Assembly (NCBI RefSeq): GCF_001649575.2
Contig: NC_051443.1
Location: 1,008,763 to 1,072,762 of the forward strand
Length of the DNA stretch: 64,000 bases
DNA from: Kryptolebias marmoratus
Taxonomy: Eukaryota; Chordata; Actinopteri; Cyprinodontiformes; Rivulidae
Direction of reading: 5' to 3'
Part shown: one piece after another, positions 45,349-54,265 of the stretch
Position numbering within the stretch: position 1 is the stretch's first letter
Layout: the number at the start of each line of letters is the position of its first letter
Notes under the pieces: generated by a model
Database searches by the model: none
What the model was told of the DNA's origin: nothing
What the model saw: the letters and a program-made list of their open reading frames with translations, nothing else
Made by a program: the position numbers and the translations under genes

Positions 45349-45540
45349 CTAAAATTGAAAAAGAAATTGCATTGATCAGACTAGTTTGGATGACAGCTGG
45401 TTTTGGATGAAATTATTGAGTAAATCTTTTTTTGTACCAGGTAGACAAGAACATACCCTTCTCTCATAAACTCTCTTACCTAAATTATGAGTCACAGCAC
45501 CAAGTGCTCTGATGGCCACTACCACCCCCGAGGCCTTGAC

Positions 45541-46905
45541 TAGGCCTGTTGTGATAAACAATAACTCAATTAATCGCATTACAAATTAAAATGAAGTCGA
45601 TAATATCATTTATTGCATTATAATTTATTCGTCTGTCTTTCACTTTCTACTGAAGACACTGGATGACAAAAGGCTCAGCTCCACTGCTCTTAACTGATCC
45701 CTCCCTTTTTCATTTTCCTAACGTAAGGGGGGCGGGACCTAACGCCTCAGGTAGCCAGCCGAGGCACCTCCGCTTGTACCTCTGCAGCGTTAGCCCCCGC
45801 TAGGAGTTAGCAAGCTACAGAAACACTGTTTAATATTGGGGGAAAAAACACAATGGAATTGGTTTCAAGGTTGAAATAACAGCAGCGGTGTGGGAGAGCA
45901 CTTCAGATTCAAACCAAATGACCAAGGCGAACTGCCGAACCTTTGTGAGCTGGTATGTCGCATTTGTGCTTTTGTTAATTTGCACTTTTTGTTTATAAAA
46001 CTGGCAGTTCTGTCCGTCTTCTCTATATAAAACTAATGGGTTCTGTTGGGGGTTCGGGTGGACGCCTCGGTCCAGTCTACTCTGCCGAGGGTCCGGGTGG
46101 ACGCCTTCCTCTGCTCTGCCTCGCCTAGAGTCCCAGAAGACGCCTCTGTCACACCTGCTTGGTCAACGCCTGCTGCGCTCTCGCCTGCCTGGTCCTCGCC
46201 TGCCTGGTCCTCGCCTTCTCCGCCGAGGACGGCGCCCGGGCCGCCCACCTGATCTCTCGCCACGCTGTGGACAGTTCCCGGGCCATCCACCTGAACTTTT
46301 GCTCCTCCATGGACGGTTCACGGGCCAACCTCCTAAACTCTGGTCCTTTCATGGACAATGCCTGGTGTGCCCCTCGGAGTTTTGATTTACTGGTTTTGTT
46401 GTGTTCCCCTAGCCTTTTGCTTAGATGGTTTTTGTTTATTCTTGTCCACCATCCTGTGTTTTGGTTTTTCCCCTCCACCCTCCCGAGTCAGGTGTCTTTT
46501 TTTTTTTTTTTAGGGGACTTCAGGAGCCGTCCCCTTAAAGGGGGGGGCTCCTCACTGGGTCATTCCTCTCGTTTTGCTCACATTTATGGTTGCCACGCTC
46601 CATGCCTTGCCTTACCCTTTTGAATTTGTGTTATTGTTTGTTTGTTGCTGTCACGCAAGCCTTTTGTTTTGTTTATAGTTTACTTTAATAAATTAGTTTC
46701 CTTTTAAGATGAGTCTGTGTTCTGGGTTCGCCTCCGTCTCCTCCCCTTCTGACAGTTTATTAATCTTTGAGAGGATGTACTTGCACTATATTATGTTATT
46801 ATTGTTACATTAGTTTAAAACAGCCTCATAATGATATTATCGTTTATCGCAATAATTTCTGAGACAATTAATCGCCCAGCAAAATTTGTTATCGTGATAG
46901 GACTA
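45541..46905. mobile_element. hAT element, 1365 bp, perfect 8-bp TSD, inserted in the LINE
   Basis: Ends are TAGGCCTGTTGTGATAA on the left and in reverse complement TAGTCCTATCACGATAAC on the right; the subterminal words (AATAATATCATTTATTGC, ATTATCGTTTATCGCAATAA) belong to a common fish hAT MITE family. The flanks are GCCTTGAC at 45533-45540 and 46906-46913. It has no transposase. Its centre holds a foreign LTR-retroelement-like piece. Confidence 0.94.
46020..46756 (+). mobile_element. LTR-retroelement fragment nested in the hAT element
   Basis: The segment is much more GC-rich than its host. It contains a GGAGCCGTCCCC..AAAGGGGGGGC stretch near 46520-46550, like the end of pol and the polypurine tract of some fish Gypsy elements. 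An LTR-like block follows, with TTTAATAAATTAG near 46685 and an end CCTTCTGACAG. A 154-codon frame (46159-46623) covers it and is low-complexity. No 5-bp duplication was found, so the exact borders are unsure. Confidence 0.5.
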
Positions 46906-47760
46906 GCCTTGACTCTCCACAACTTCTCTGTTTCTTCTTTCAGCCATTGGTATTTCTCAAGCTAGTTGTTGTTGTTCTTCCTGATGTTACAGTCGCTTGT
47001 CACTGCTACATCTATCACCACTGCCTTCTTATATATCTTGTCATTCACCACAATGTCAGGTTGGTTCGCCATCACCTGTTTGTCAGTCTGTTTCTGAAAG
47101 TCCCACTGCATTTTAGCTCTGCCATTCTCCACCATCTTTGGTGGAGTCTCCCTCTTTGACTGTGGGACTTCCAGTCTATACTTGGTGCAGATGTTCCTGT
47201 ACAGTATCCCAGCCTCTTGATTATGACATCCCATGTACACTTTGCCTGCCTGAATCTTACATCCCAGTACTATGTGTTAGACTGTCTTGGGGGAATCGTT
47301 GCACAGCCTGCATCCTGATATGACAGACCTTGGCCTCTATTTCTGTTGTGCTGAAGGTCTGCTCTTGTGTTGCCATGATTAGTGCATTTGTGCTGTCCTT
47401 CAATCCAGGCCTTTCTAGCCACTGGTAGGATTTGTTGATATCAGCCATTTCCTCAAACTTCAGATGCTACATGCCATGCAGAGGTTTAACTTTCCATGAA
47501 GGTTTCTCTTTATCCTCTTCCACATTGGGTTTCTGCTGTCTCAGACATTCACTTAGCAGATCATCATAGGTGGCTTTTTTCCTTATGTACTCCATGATCT
47601 TGTTTGTTTCATCCTGTATAGTGGTTCTGATGCTCACTAGTCCTCTACCTCATCTTTATCATGGTGTACTGTTTTAAGGTGCTGGACTTAGGGTGAAACT
47701 CTCAATGCAGTGTGAGGAGATTTTGTGATGTCAGTGGCTTCTATCTCCTCCTTTGGCCAG

Positions 47761-47762
47761 GT

Positions 47763-47818
<56 letters not shown>
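47761..47818. repeat. (AT)n microsatellite inside the LINE
   Basis: About 29 AT units interrupt LINE sequence between GGCCAGGTTATT and CAGCAGGGTATAATAATC. It probably grew from a short AT word of the LINE itself. It should be highly length-polymorphic. Confidence 0.97.
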
Positions 47819-47821
<3 letters not shown>

Positions 47822-48175
47822 CAGGGTATAATAATCTCTATAGGTATTTGGTTGTGGCTGCACTTATCAAGTTCTGATGTATATCCTGGTGTGGTGGACC
47901 AGTGAGTCAATGTCTCTCTCATTTCTCACTTACATCCATAGCCACTCTTTGTGATTATCTGAATGAGGGTGTTCAGGCCCATGCAGTACAGGAATGGGGA
48001 CAGAGTGTCAACTTGGTATACGCTGCATTTGATGCTGACTTGTACAATTAGTCTTGAATTGGCCTCTAGCATTCTCTTCCACATTCCTATTGAGTTCTCA
48101 CAGGTTTGTGTGTCTGGTCCTACAGTCTCTGTTGACCAGTAGCTGGTGTTGATGTTAGTTATTTCATTAGCCACT

Positions 48176-48335
48176 GGACAGATTTAAATGAAACTTTTAA
48201 AGGTCAAAAGATTTTGCAATATCACATTTGGTCGCAAAATATCCTTTATAAGGTTTGACAAAAACGGCCATAACTTTGTCATTTTTCATCATAGCATGAT
48301 CTTAGTTTAAAACTTTGCAGTGGATAGCCTACACA
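48176..48335 (+). repeat. Dispersed repeat F1, internal part
   Basis: CCACTGGACAGATTTAAATGAAACTTTTAA, TAAGGTTTGACAAAAACGGCCATAACT and GATCTTAGTTTAAAACTTTGCA match the copy at 16950-17300. Confidence 0.55.
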
Positions 48336-48384
48336 TTCCAAGTTCTTTTGGCTGCTTCTTTCTTCAAGGGTTGAAGTGAGTAAA

Positions 48385-48470
48385 CTCGACCTGAATGACT
48401 TGAACCTGCAGCCTCAGGATTACAAGACTGCAGCACTGACCACCAAGCTAGGACTTCATGTGGTAGCTGT
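48385..48470 (-). repeat. tRNA-derived SINE head, minus orientation
   Basis: In reverse complement: TAGCTTGGTGGTCAGTGCTG (A-box region), TCTTGTAATCCTGAGGCTGC and GGTTCAAGTC (B box), at tRNA spacing. The same head is at 52855-52910. It is not a functional tRNA: stems do not close cleanly and the ends are missing. Confidence 0.65.
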
Positions 48471-49200
48471 ACTTTGTCTTCATAGTTGTGATTCTAATTC
48501 AATTCTTTACTTTTCATAAATTAAAAAAGACAGTGAGAAAACATGTTTGTTTGTTTAAAAAAAAAAATTCTACAAATTCCCATTATGAGCACAATTCCTT
48601 CCAGACAACTGCAAAAAAACAACGTGAAATCCTGTCACATCAATCCAATTTCAACATTTTTCATTTCAGGAGTCAGAGCAGCCGGTACTGCCTCTGTGCC
48701 TCTGCTGTGTGACAGTCGATTTCAATAATCTGCATGCATATGGCTATAAGGCATGGCTAGGCTCAGCCCGAGCATATCTAAAGGTGCAGTGTAATCCTGT
48801 AATATGCAGAGTAGTAAGGAAAATTCATTCTCTCCTCACGCCCATTGGGGTCTTAAGCCCCCCTGATGCAGCTGATAAGGATCCGGTGTTATCTCTGCAA
48901 CACAGAGCAATTTAACACACTCACCCTGCTGCTCCCGCCCACACACGTTAAGGCACAAATCAACCCCATGACCATCTTCAGCACATTTGCACACAGCTGC
49001 TTCACATCTAAGAGAATATTCAAATGGAGTCAAACACTGACTCACTGTGTGTACCTCTAGATTGCAAGAGGGCCACACTGCACTCACACACAGACACACA
49101 CATTTGGATGCTCAGGGTAGTTGCTTCTACAGACATTTGCCTCCTCATTTATCCTACAGCTATAAGATTGCTAGTGCAAATTTTGACTCTAAATTGTTTA
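48471..49200. promoter_or_regulatory. Non-repetitive stretch, candidate regulatory DNA at about 48660-49110 (inference)
   Basis: The stretch has balanced composition. It has words such as CAATAATCTGCATGCATATGGC and GCCCATTGGGGTCTTAAGC and no similarity to other window parts. Frames of 60-87 codons overlap here but have no known motif. Confidence 0.3.
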
Positions 49201-49510
49201 CATATTATGTTCAAACAAAAAGTATAAGAGATGAAAGTGTAAGGATGAGAGGACAAAAGTGGAGTTGAGAAGAGAGGATACAAGAAGGGAAGAGATGAAG
49301 TTTGAAGAGAAGTTGAGAAGACACACAAAGAGAGGATGCAAACTGAGTGTTGACAGAGAATGAAGGAGAGAAAATGAGAGCAAAGGAAAAAGAAAAAGAT
49401 GGATGATAAAGGATGGGAAATAAGGAAAAAAAAAGAAAATTAAGAAACAAAGTGGAAAAACAGAAACTAGAGAAACAACATTTTCTGTAAAAAACAAACA
49501 AAAGAACCAT
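49201..49510 (+). repeat. Purine-rich tract
   Basis: The plus strand is nearly all A and G for about 270 bases (GAGAAGAGAGGATACAAGAAGG-like). The long Phe/Leu/Ser-rich frames on the minus strand are a product of this composition. Confidence 0.85.
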
Positions 49511-49664
49511 GTTTATGCTGAGTACTGAATGACTTGGCTGAAATTTGATAAAGAATGAATTATTAATGAAAATTTAAACAAGCGAAACAGTCATTCAAAC
49601 GGTCAATCAGCAAAATACTAGCAAAAAGCTAAAATCAGCTAAACTGTAACCAATAACTGAAAGC
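49511..49664. repeat. Spacer with TAGC-type repeat words
   Basis: AGCAAAAAGCTAAAATCAGCTAAAC near 49610-49645 is the reverse complement of the degenerate repeat at 51130-51420 and 53930-54260. Confidence 0.4.
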
Positions 49665-50192
49665 TACAGCCATGGACAAATCGGTTTGTACCCTTTTGTT
49701 CAAAAAAGAGAAAACAACAAAGGTCACTAAAATAACTTGAAACTGACAACAATAATAACACTAATAATAACAATAATAAAACAACTAATAAAGGTGAGTC
49801 ATTGCTTTTCGATTTTGGTTCAAGGGAATCATCATTTAAAAAAAGAAACTGGCCTTGACAAAAAGGATGACACCCCTAAAAAAGATTGAAACTAATCTGC
49901 CCACAGGGACGTGTTAAACTCAGGTGTGCCCTTTAATCAGCATCACTGGTGTCTTCAGTCCTGGAATCAGTCAGTCTGTCTGATTAAAGGGTGAAGAGTA
50001 GTCACAGGGCTGTTTGGTATCATGGTGTGTAACACACTGAACATGGAGCACAGAAAGCTGAGGACAGAGATGTCTCAGGATCTTAGAAAAGAAAATTATT
50101 GAATAACATGTTAAAAGTAAAGTCTATAAGACCATCTCCAAGCAGCCTGATGTTTTTGTGACTAATGCTGATCAGATTATTCAGAAGTTTAA

Positions 50193-50265
50193 CCCTCTCA
50201 AGGCAGGCGTTGCAACAACATATCTGATTTTTCCTGTTACTAAACTTAATTTGAGCCTGAGAGGG
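50193..50265. mobile_element. 73-bp MITE with TTAA duplication
   Basis: It starts CCCTCTCAAGGC and ends GAGCCTGAGAGGG, whose reverse complement is CCCTCTCAGGCTC. TTAA flanks both sides (50189-50192, 50266-50269). Removing it restores continuity of the Tc1 sequence, so it is an insertion. The TTAA suggests mobilisation by a piggyBac-type enzyme. Confidence 0.82.
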
Positions 50266-50342
50266 TTAAGAACCACAGGACTGGAGACAACCACCCTGGA
50301 CATGGCCACAAGAGGAAAACTGATGATAAATTGAAGAAATGA

Positions 50343-50757
50343 ATAGGTAGGTAGGTAGGTACATTTATTTATATAGCACTTTTCAGCACGAGGCGACTCA
50401 AAGTGCTTTACAACACAAGAACAAAATTACAGACAGAGTTACAGAACATGACAAGATAACTAAGCTAAAACATGACAATGCTAACAAGGTACNNNNNNNN
50501 NNNNNNNNNNNNNNNNNNNNNNNNNNNNNNNNNNNNNNNNNNNNNNNNNNNNNNNNNNNNNNNNNNNNNNNNNNNNNNNNNNNNNNNNNNNNNNNNNNNN
50601 NNNNNNACGTGACAATGCTAAAACTAAAACTAACGGTACTGAACTATCTAAAAGTACCCCAGGCCCGCTATACAGCCGAAGTAAAACCAGACATATCTAA
50701 GCATGAGCTAAGACAGTCAAAAATAGTAGCTAAACTAAACAGATCTAAACATGACTA
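50343..50757 (+). repeat. Dispersed repeat F2 inside the Tc1 remnant, with a gap
   Basis: GTAGG tandem units, TTTATTTATATAGCACTTTTCAGC, CAAAGTGCTTTACAACACAAG and GACAATGCTAAAACTAAAAC match 34649-35220. A 114-N gap lies at 50493-50606. Confidence 0.75.
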
Positions 50758-51035
50758 AATAATACAAATCATAAATGGGGGAAAAGAGCCCAGAACATTT
50801 TCCAAATACATTGGAAGTGAACTCCAAGGTCATAGTACGTCAGTGTCAGATCACACTATTGGTCACTGTTTGAGCCAAAGAGGAGGTAAAAAGACGACCG
50901 ACACCACTACTGAGAGCAAATCCTAATAAAGTGAGACTGGAATTTGCCAAAATGTATGTTGACAAACTATAAAGCTTCTGGGAGAATGTCTTTTGACAAA
51001 TGGGACAAAACCAGAGGTCTATGGCAACTGTGTGA

Positions 51036-51129
51036 ATTCTGAATCAACATTCACACGATTTGTTTTCACATATATAGTTTATTCTGTACATTTGGACTTA
51101 AATAACTTTTGCATATGTTGTACTAATTT
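51036..51129. other. No recognisable feature
   Basis: AT-rich junction after the Tc1 remnant. Confidence 0.4.
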
Positions 51130-51425
51130 AAGCTTTTTTTTCAATCAAAATGTCAATCAATTTTAGCTTTAGCATTTGTTTTGCTTCTGTTAGCTACTCT
51201 TCTGCTAATTTTAGCATCTGCAGTGTTTGGTTTTTTATTTATTTTTGGTAAGTTTACAATATTAAAGGAAAAACAAATCCTTGCCATCTGATTTTGGTAA
51301 TTTTAGCTAGTGCTCTGTTGCTTTTAGTTTTTATCTAGTGTTTTGCTACTTTTAGATATCAGTTAGTGTTCATCTGCTTTGCTCATTTCTGCCTGTTTTC
51401 TGCTCGTTTCAGCTTTTCTATTTAA
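51130..51425 (+). repeat. Degenerate TAGC-type tandem repeat
   Basis: Loose units of about 30 bp of the form TTTTAGCTA..TGTTTTGCTA recur, for example TAGCTACTCTTCTGCTAATTTTAGC and TCTAGTGTTTTGCTACTTTTAG. The same is at 53930-54260. Confidence 0.6.
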
Positions 51426-51599
51426 TCTTTTGGAGAACTTCTTTTGTTCCAGTTCATGATAAACTCTTGTGCATGATCAATATAATGTTTCTGCAGTTTG
51501 TTTTCATGGCAGCCAACATGACTTGGCACATGAATGAGAGTGTGTGTCCATTCTTGGTATCGCACATATGGGCTTCTGTGTTAGCTCTTAGCTCTGTAG
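51426..51599. other. No recognisable feature
   Basis: Unique-looking sequence. A 78-codon plus frame and a 71-codon minus frame overlap here without known motifs. Confidence 0.35.
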
Positions 51600-52510
51600 A
51601 TCCCACACTGTTGATTGTGTCCAGTGTTGACTCAGAAGAAGCGTTGCTTGTTGATTCGCTTGTGTACATCTGCTGTCAGGGGCCCCCAGTGGTGGCCTGC
51701 TAAATACGAAGAGCCTGCCTGGCAGAGCAGGGCTGTTTGTCTGCTTCCAAACATATTGATCTCCTGCAGAAGGGAAAACATTAGCAATAGCGTCTGCACA
51801 GGCTGGGCTGGAGGTGGGTAAATAGCTTTGTCAGGTCTGGCAAGCCTCCTCTGTCTTATAGGAAATGAATAGCAGGTGTATTTGCTGAGTATTTGCAGGA
51901 GGGAATCTCCTGCCAGGCTCACAGGGCAGTCAGGATGATGGGTTGTTACAGCAGACCTTATTTCCTTTTCTACTCATTATTGTTTGTGTGATCCACATAT
52001 CTAACACATATCACATAAACTTATGATTTGAAACCAAAAAGTGTATTTTGGAGGTTTGATTGCTAATAATGACATACAGAAATCCTTTTTTGTCATCTTT
52101 GCACATCATTTCCATTTACACACAAGCCCCCTCCACACACACATACACCCATGCACACACACGGACATACACAAACACACGCATGACAAACAGAAAAAGA
52201 GAAGGACTCCAGGATATGAATATTTAACAGTAGCCTCTTGCAGCGCAGAGCCTGCCAGTCATTGTCAAATAGGACTTAATCTTTTCAATTTCTGGGTGCA
52301 AATATTCACACTGGCCACTGTTTGTTGCCCAGATTAATGAGGCTCTCTGCCCATAATCCTCTGCTGCTAATTCAAGTGGCCGCCGGTGTGGTTAGCCAGA
52401 GGAGGACGGGATGCTGAGAACACATACACTGCCCAGATTATTTTCCTTTTCTCCAACCCGTCTGCCTCCTCCTCTCTCTTCCTGCTCAGCCAGTTCAGTC
52501 AAATTCACAA
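51600..52510. promoter_or_regulatory. Non-repetitive region, candidate conserved non-coding DNA (inference)
   Basis: Two GC-balanced blocks (51600-51950 and 52200-52480) are separated by CA-rich simple sequence near 52110-52180. They have no repeat matches in the window. They contain words such as GCCAGTCATTGTCAAATAGGAC, GATTAATGAGGC and TGCTAATTCAAGTGG, of the homeobox-site type. The frames of up to 98 codons are unconvincing. Confidence 0.35.
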
Positions 52511-52854
52511 ATCTCAGTCAGTCTACCGCTGACTGGAAGTAGAAACTGTACATAAAAAACAATCATGGATTACTAAAAACTAAATATCTGTGAAGAATAC
52601 AGGGAGACTGACTGAGAAAATGTGACTGATTAGATCATTTATTGGGTGTAATATAATAATATTAACATATCTATTTGAATCTTATAGTAGTAAGATAAAT
52701 TCTAATCTCTAGAAAGTAAACTGGTTCAATTCATATGTGGAAAACCTCAAATATAAACAACTGTTGTTCTTTCACCTGCTACCCTCCCCCGACATTGCCA
52801 CAGTAAGCAAACTCACATGAATTGTTTTATGCCAGATACTCTTCCTGATGCAAT
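52511..52854. other. No recognisable feature
   Basis: AT-rich, no frames. Confidence 0.45.
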
Positions 52855-52910
52855 CTTGGCTAGAGGATTACAAGACTGTGGCACTGACCACCAAGCTACT
52901 GCAGCTATAA
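52855..52910 (-). repeat. tRNA-derived SINE head fragment, minus orientation
   Basis: GATTACAAGACTGTGGCACTGACCACCAAGCTA matches 48418-48450; the two are described together. Confidence 0.6.
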
Positions 52911-53098
52911 CATATACAGAACTATTTTAAATATACTCAATCAGTCCCTCCAGGATTTCGCAGGCATTTTTTGTGATTGTTGCGGATAAAATGCCTGATT
53001 TCGCGGGGAATTTTCCTAAAAGTTGTGATTTTTTTTGTTTTTACTAAAATCAATAAAAAACCATAACTTTTAATATATAAACCAAAACTCCCTACTAG

Positions 53099-53668
53099 TT
53101 ATGTAAGATAATTACCAACAAACATTGACATTATCAAAAGGTGCTTTATTTGAGAACTTTGATAGCTTCTAAACTGACATTCATGAGCATTTCTGGATTG
53201 TCCCTGGTCTGCAGCTCTCCTCACATGTTTTGCAGACACAAAGTGTTTGTCGATGCGTTTATGTTCCATGATTACACTGCAGGACGTGCAAAACAGCTTC
53301 CCCCCCACTCTCCTGCAGCTGGGGAGGAAACTGGTTTGTGACCGCAGTGAAGTTAGCTTTAAGTTGGATATTGGATATTCATGCTCCGCGGAGTTAGCGG
53401 TATCTAGCTGACGGCTGACCCGAAACAGGAGCGCTAATGTCGGCCAGCCGTCCCTAAGTGTAGCGTTCCTGTTTTGAGTCAGTCGTGAGCTAGACGCCGC
53501 TAACTCCGCGGAGTGCGAATATCCAATATCCAACTTAAAACTAACTTCACTGCGGTGTTTTGCTGAAATCTTTGTGGGCAAATGTGAAGCATTAGTGCAC
53601 ATTTTCGCTTCAGTCGCTGCTCCTGCACGCTCCCGGCATTCTGATGTTAACAGGAAGTGACATGACAT
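53099..53668 (-). CDS. CGGBP1-like zinc-finger frame, 189 codons, interrupted by a palindrome
   Basis: The frame is open for 189 codons. Its C-terminal third has GGKLFCTSCSVIMEHKRIDK then HFVSAKHVRR, a C-x2-C..H-x5-H finger of the type found in CGGBP1 and related hAT-derived proteins. The middle (residues from about 38 to 109) is not protein-like: it is the inverted repeat described next, translated. The N-terminal part resembles a short leader. It is best read as a hAT first exon with an insertion that happens to keep the frame open. Confidence 0.5.
   Translation of the reverse strand: MSCHFLLTSECRERAGAATEAKMCTNASHLPTKISAKHRSEVSFKLDIGYSHSAELAASSSRLTQNRNATLRDGWPTLALLFRVSRQLDTANSAEHEYPISNLKLTSLRSQTSFLPSCRRVGGKLFCTSCSVIMEHKRIDKHFVSAKHVRRAADQGQSRNAHECQFRSYQSSQIKHLLIMSMFVGNYLT
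53341..53556. repeat. Long palindrome, two 96-bp arms and a 24-base spacer
   Basis: Arms at 53341-53436 and 53461-53556 pair at 85 of 96 positions; ten of the eleven differences are transitions. The arms hold ACTCCGCGGAGTTAGCGG-type text and a repeated GGATATTGGATATTC word. Transcribed RNA would form a long hairpin. GC content is well above the flanks. Confidence 0.95.
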
Positions 53669-53680
53669 CTCTTCTTCGTG

Positions 53681-53929
53681 AGTTATTTGGGGTTATTTTG
53701 TATTCAACCATAAATATTGGGTTAATAATGGTAGAAACATTAAAGCATTTTGATTTGAAAACCACAACAATTTAGGCATCAACTCGAAGGAAGTAACCTA
53801 CAATGAGCTGAACTTAATTGTATGTTTGATGATTCAGCACTCACACTGTTGTTAATGCAACTTTTATACTTTTTAAAATTTTTACTTTTATACAACTTTT
53901 TTGATTTCACTAAAATGAGTTTTTAAATA
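53681..53929. other. No recognisable feature
   Basis: AT-rich, no frames. Confidence 0.45.
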
Positions 53930-54265
53930 TAGCTGATATTACAAATTTAGGTTTTACCTAATGTTTTATTTTTAGTTTGGTAGTTTAGCTACCATTTTGT
54001 TACCCTTGGCTAGCATTGTGGAAACTAGGTTTTAGATAATGTTTTGCTAGTTTTACCTTTACATTCTGTTTAATGGCTTTAGCTTTTAGCTATGCTAATT
54101 CTTGCATTTAGCTACAGTTTTGTTTATTTTAGCTTTTAGCTACTGCTTTGTTAATTTTAGCTTCTGTTCTGCATCTTTTAGCTTTAATAAGTCAGTTTCA
54201 GCTTCTTTAACAAATTTCAGCAGTCATTTAGCACTCAGCATTCGCACTGCATTTTTTCTAGTTTT
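53930..54265 (+). repeat. Degenerate TAGC-type tandem repeat
   Basis: Units like TTTTAGCTTTTAGCTACTGCTTTG and GCTAATTCTTGCATTTAGCTACAG recur over 300 bases. Confidence 0.65.

Larger units (their letters stand above)
45430..48178 (-). mobile_element. R4/Dong-like LINE, 5'-truncated, split by a hAT insertion
   Basis: On the minus strand: an RT block (KCSVYQVDTLSPFLYCMGLN, 48178-47926), the region before the C-terminal domain (47700-47260), then the restriction-like endonuclease at the C-terminus. The last shows NQPDIV then KKAVVIDVAV, a PD..(D/E)-type core, near 47040-46990. The frame leads to LWRVKA at 46914, is interrupted by the hAT at 45541-46905, and resumes with SGVVVAIRALGAV below 45532. 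The copy lacks everything upstream of the RT palm and its frames are broken. This kind of LINE cuts its target with a restriction-enzyme-like nuclease instead of APE. Confidence 0.85.
49667..51035 (+). mobile_element. Tc1-like transposon remnant with two later insertions
   Basis: The left end (CAGCCATGGACAAATCGGTTTGTACCCTTTT, read here as CAGCCATGGACAAATC plus GGTTTGTACCCTTTT) follows TA (49665-49666). The body ATGGTGTGTAACACACTGAACATGGAGC, TATAAGACCATCTCCAAGCAGCC and TGAACTCCAAGGTCATAGTACGTC is a recognisable Tc1 transposase gene, now with many stops. It is interrupted by a 73-bp MITE (50193-50265) and by repeat F2 (50343-50757). The 3' part is lost after about 51035. Confidence 0.78.
52942..53680 (-). 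mobile_element. hAT remnant with one end and a zinc-finger exon
   Basis: The left end CAGTCCCTCCAGGATTTCGC is a hAT-type terminus with TTTTTTGTGATT/TTTCGCGGGGAATTTTCC subterminal text. The opposite end is not found. The minus strand carries the first exon of a zinc-finger protein, so the transposase body was deleted between that exon and the terminus. Confidence 0.6.

Noticed and set aside
46159..46623. 154-codon frame as a gene
   Set aside because: It overlaps the GC-rich LTR-element fragment inside a hAT and has no domain.
48385..48470. Functional tRNA gene on the minus strand
   Set aside because: A and B boxes are visible but the acceptor stem and 3' end do not form; it fits a SINE head.
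49198..49510. Phe/Leu/Ser-rich minus frames as a membrane protein
   Set aside because: They are the complement of a purine-rich tract; no start, conservation or domain.
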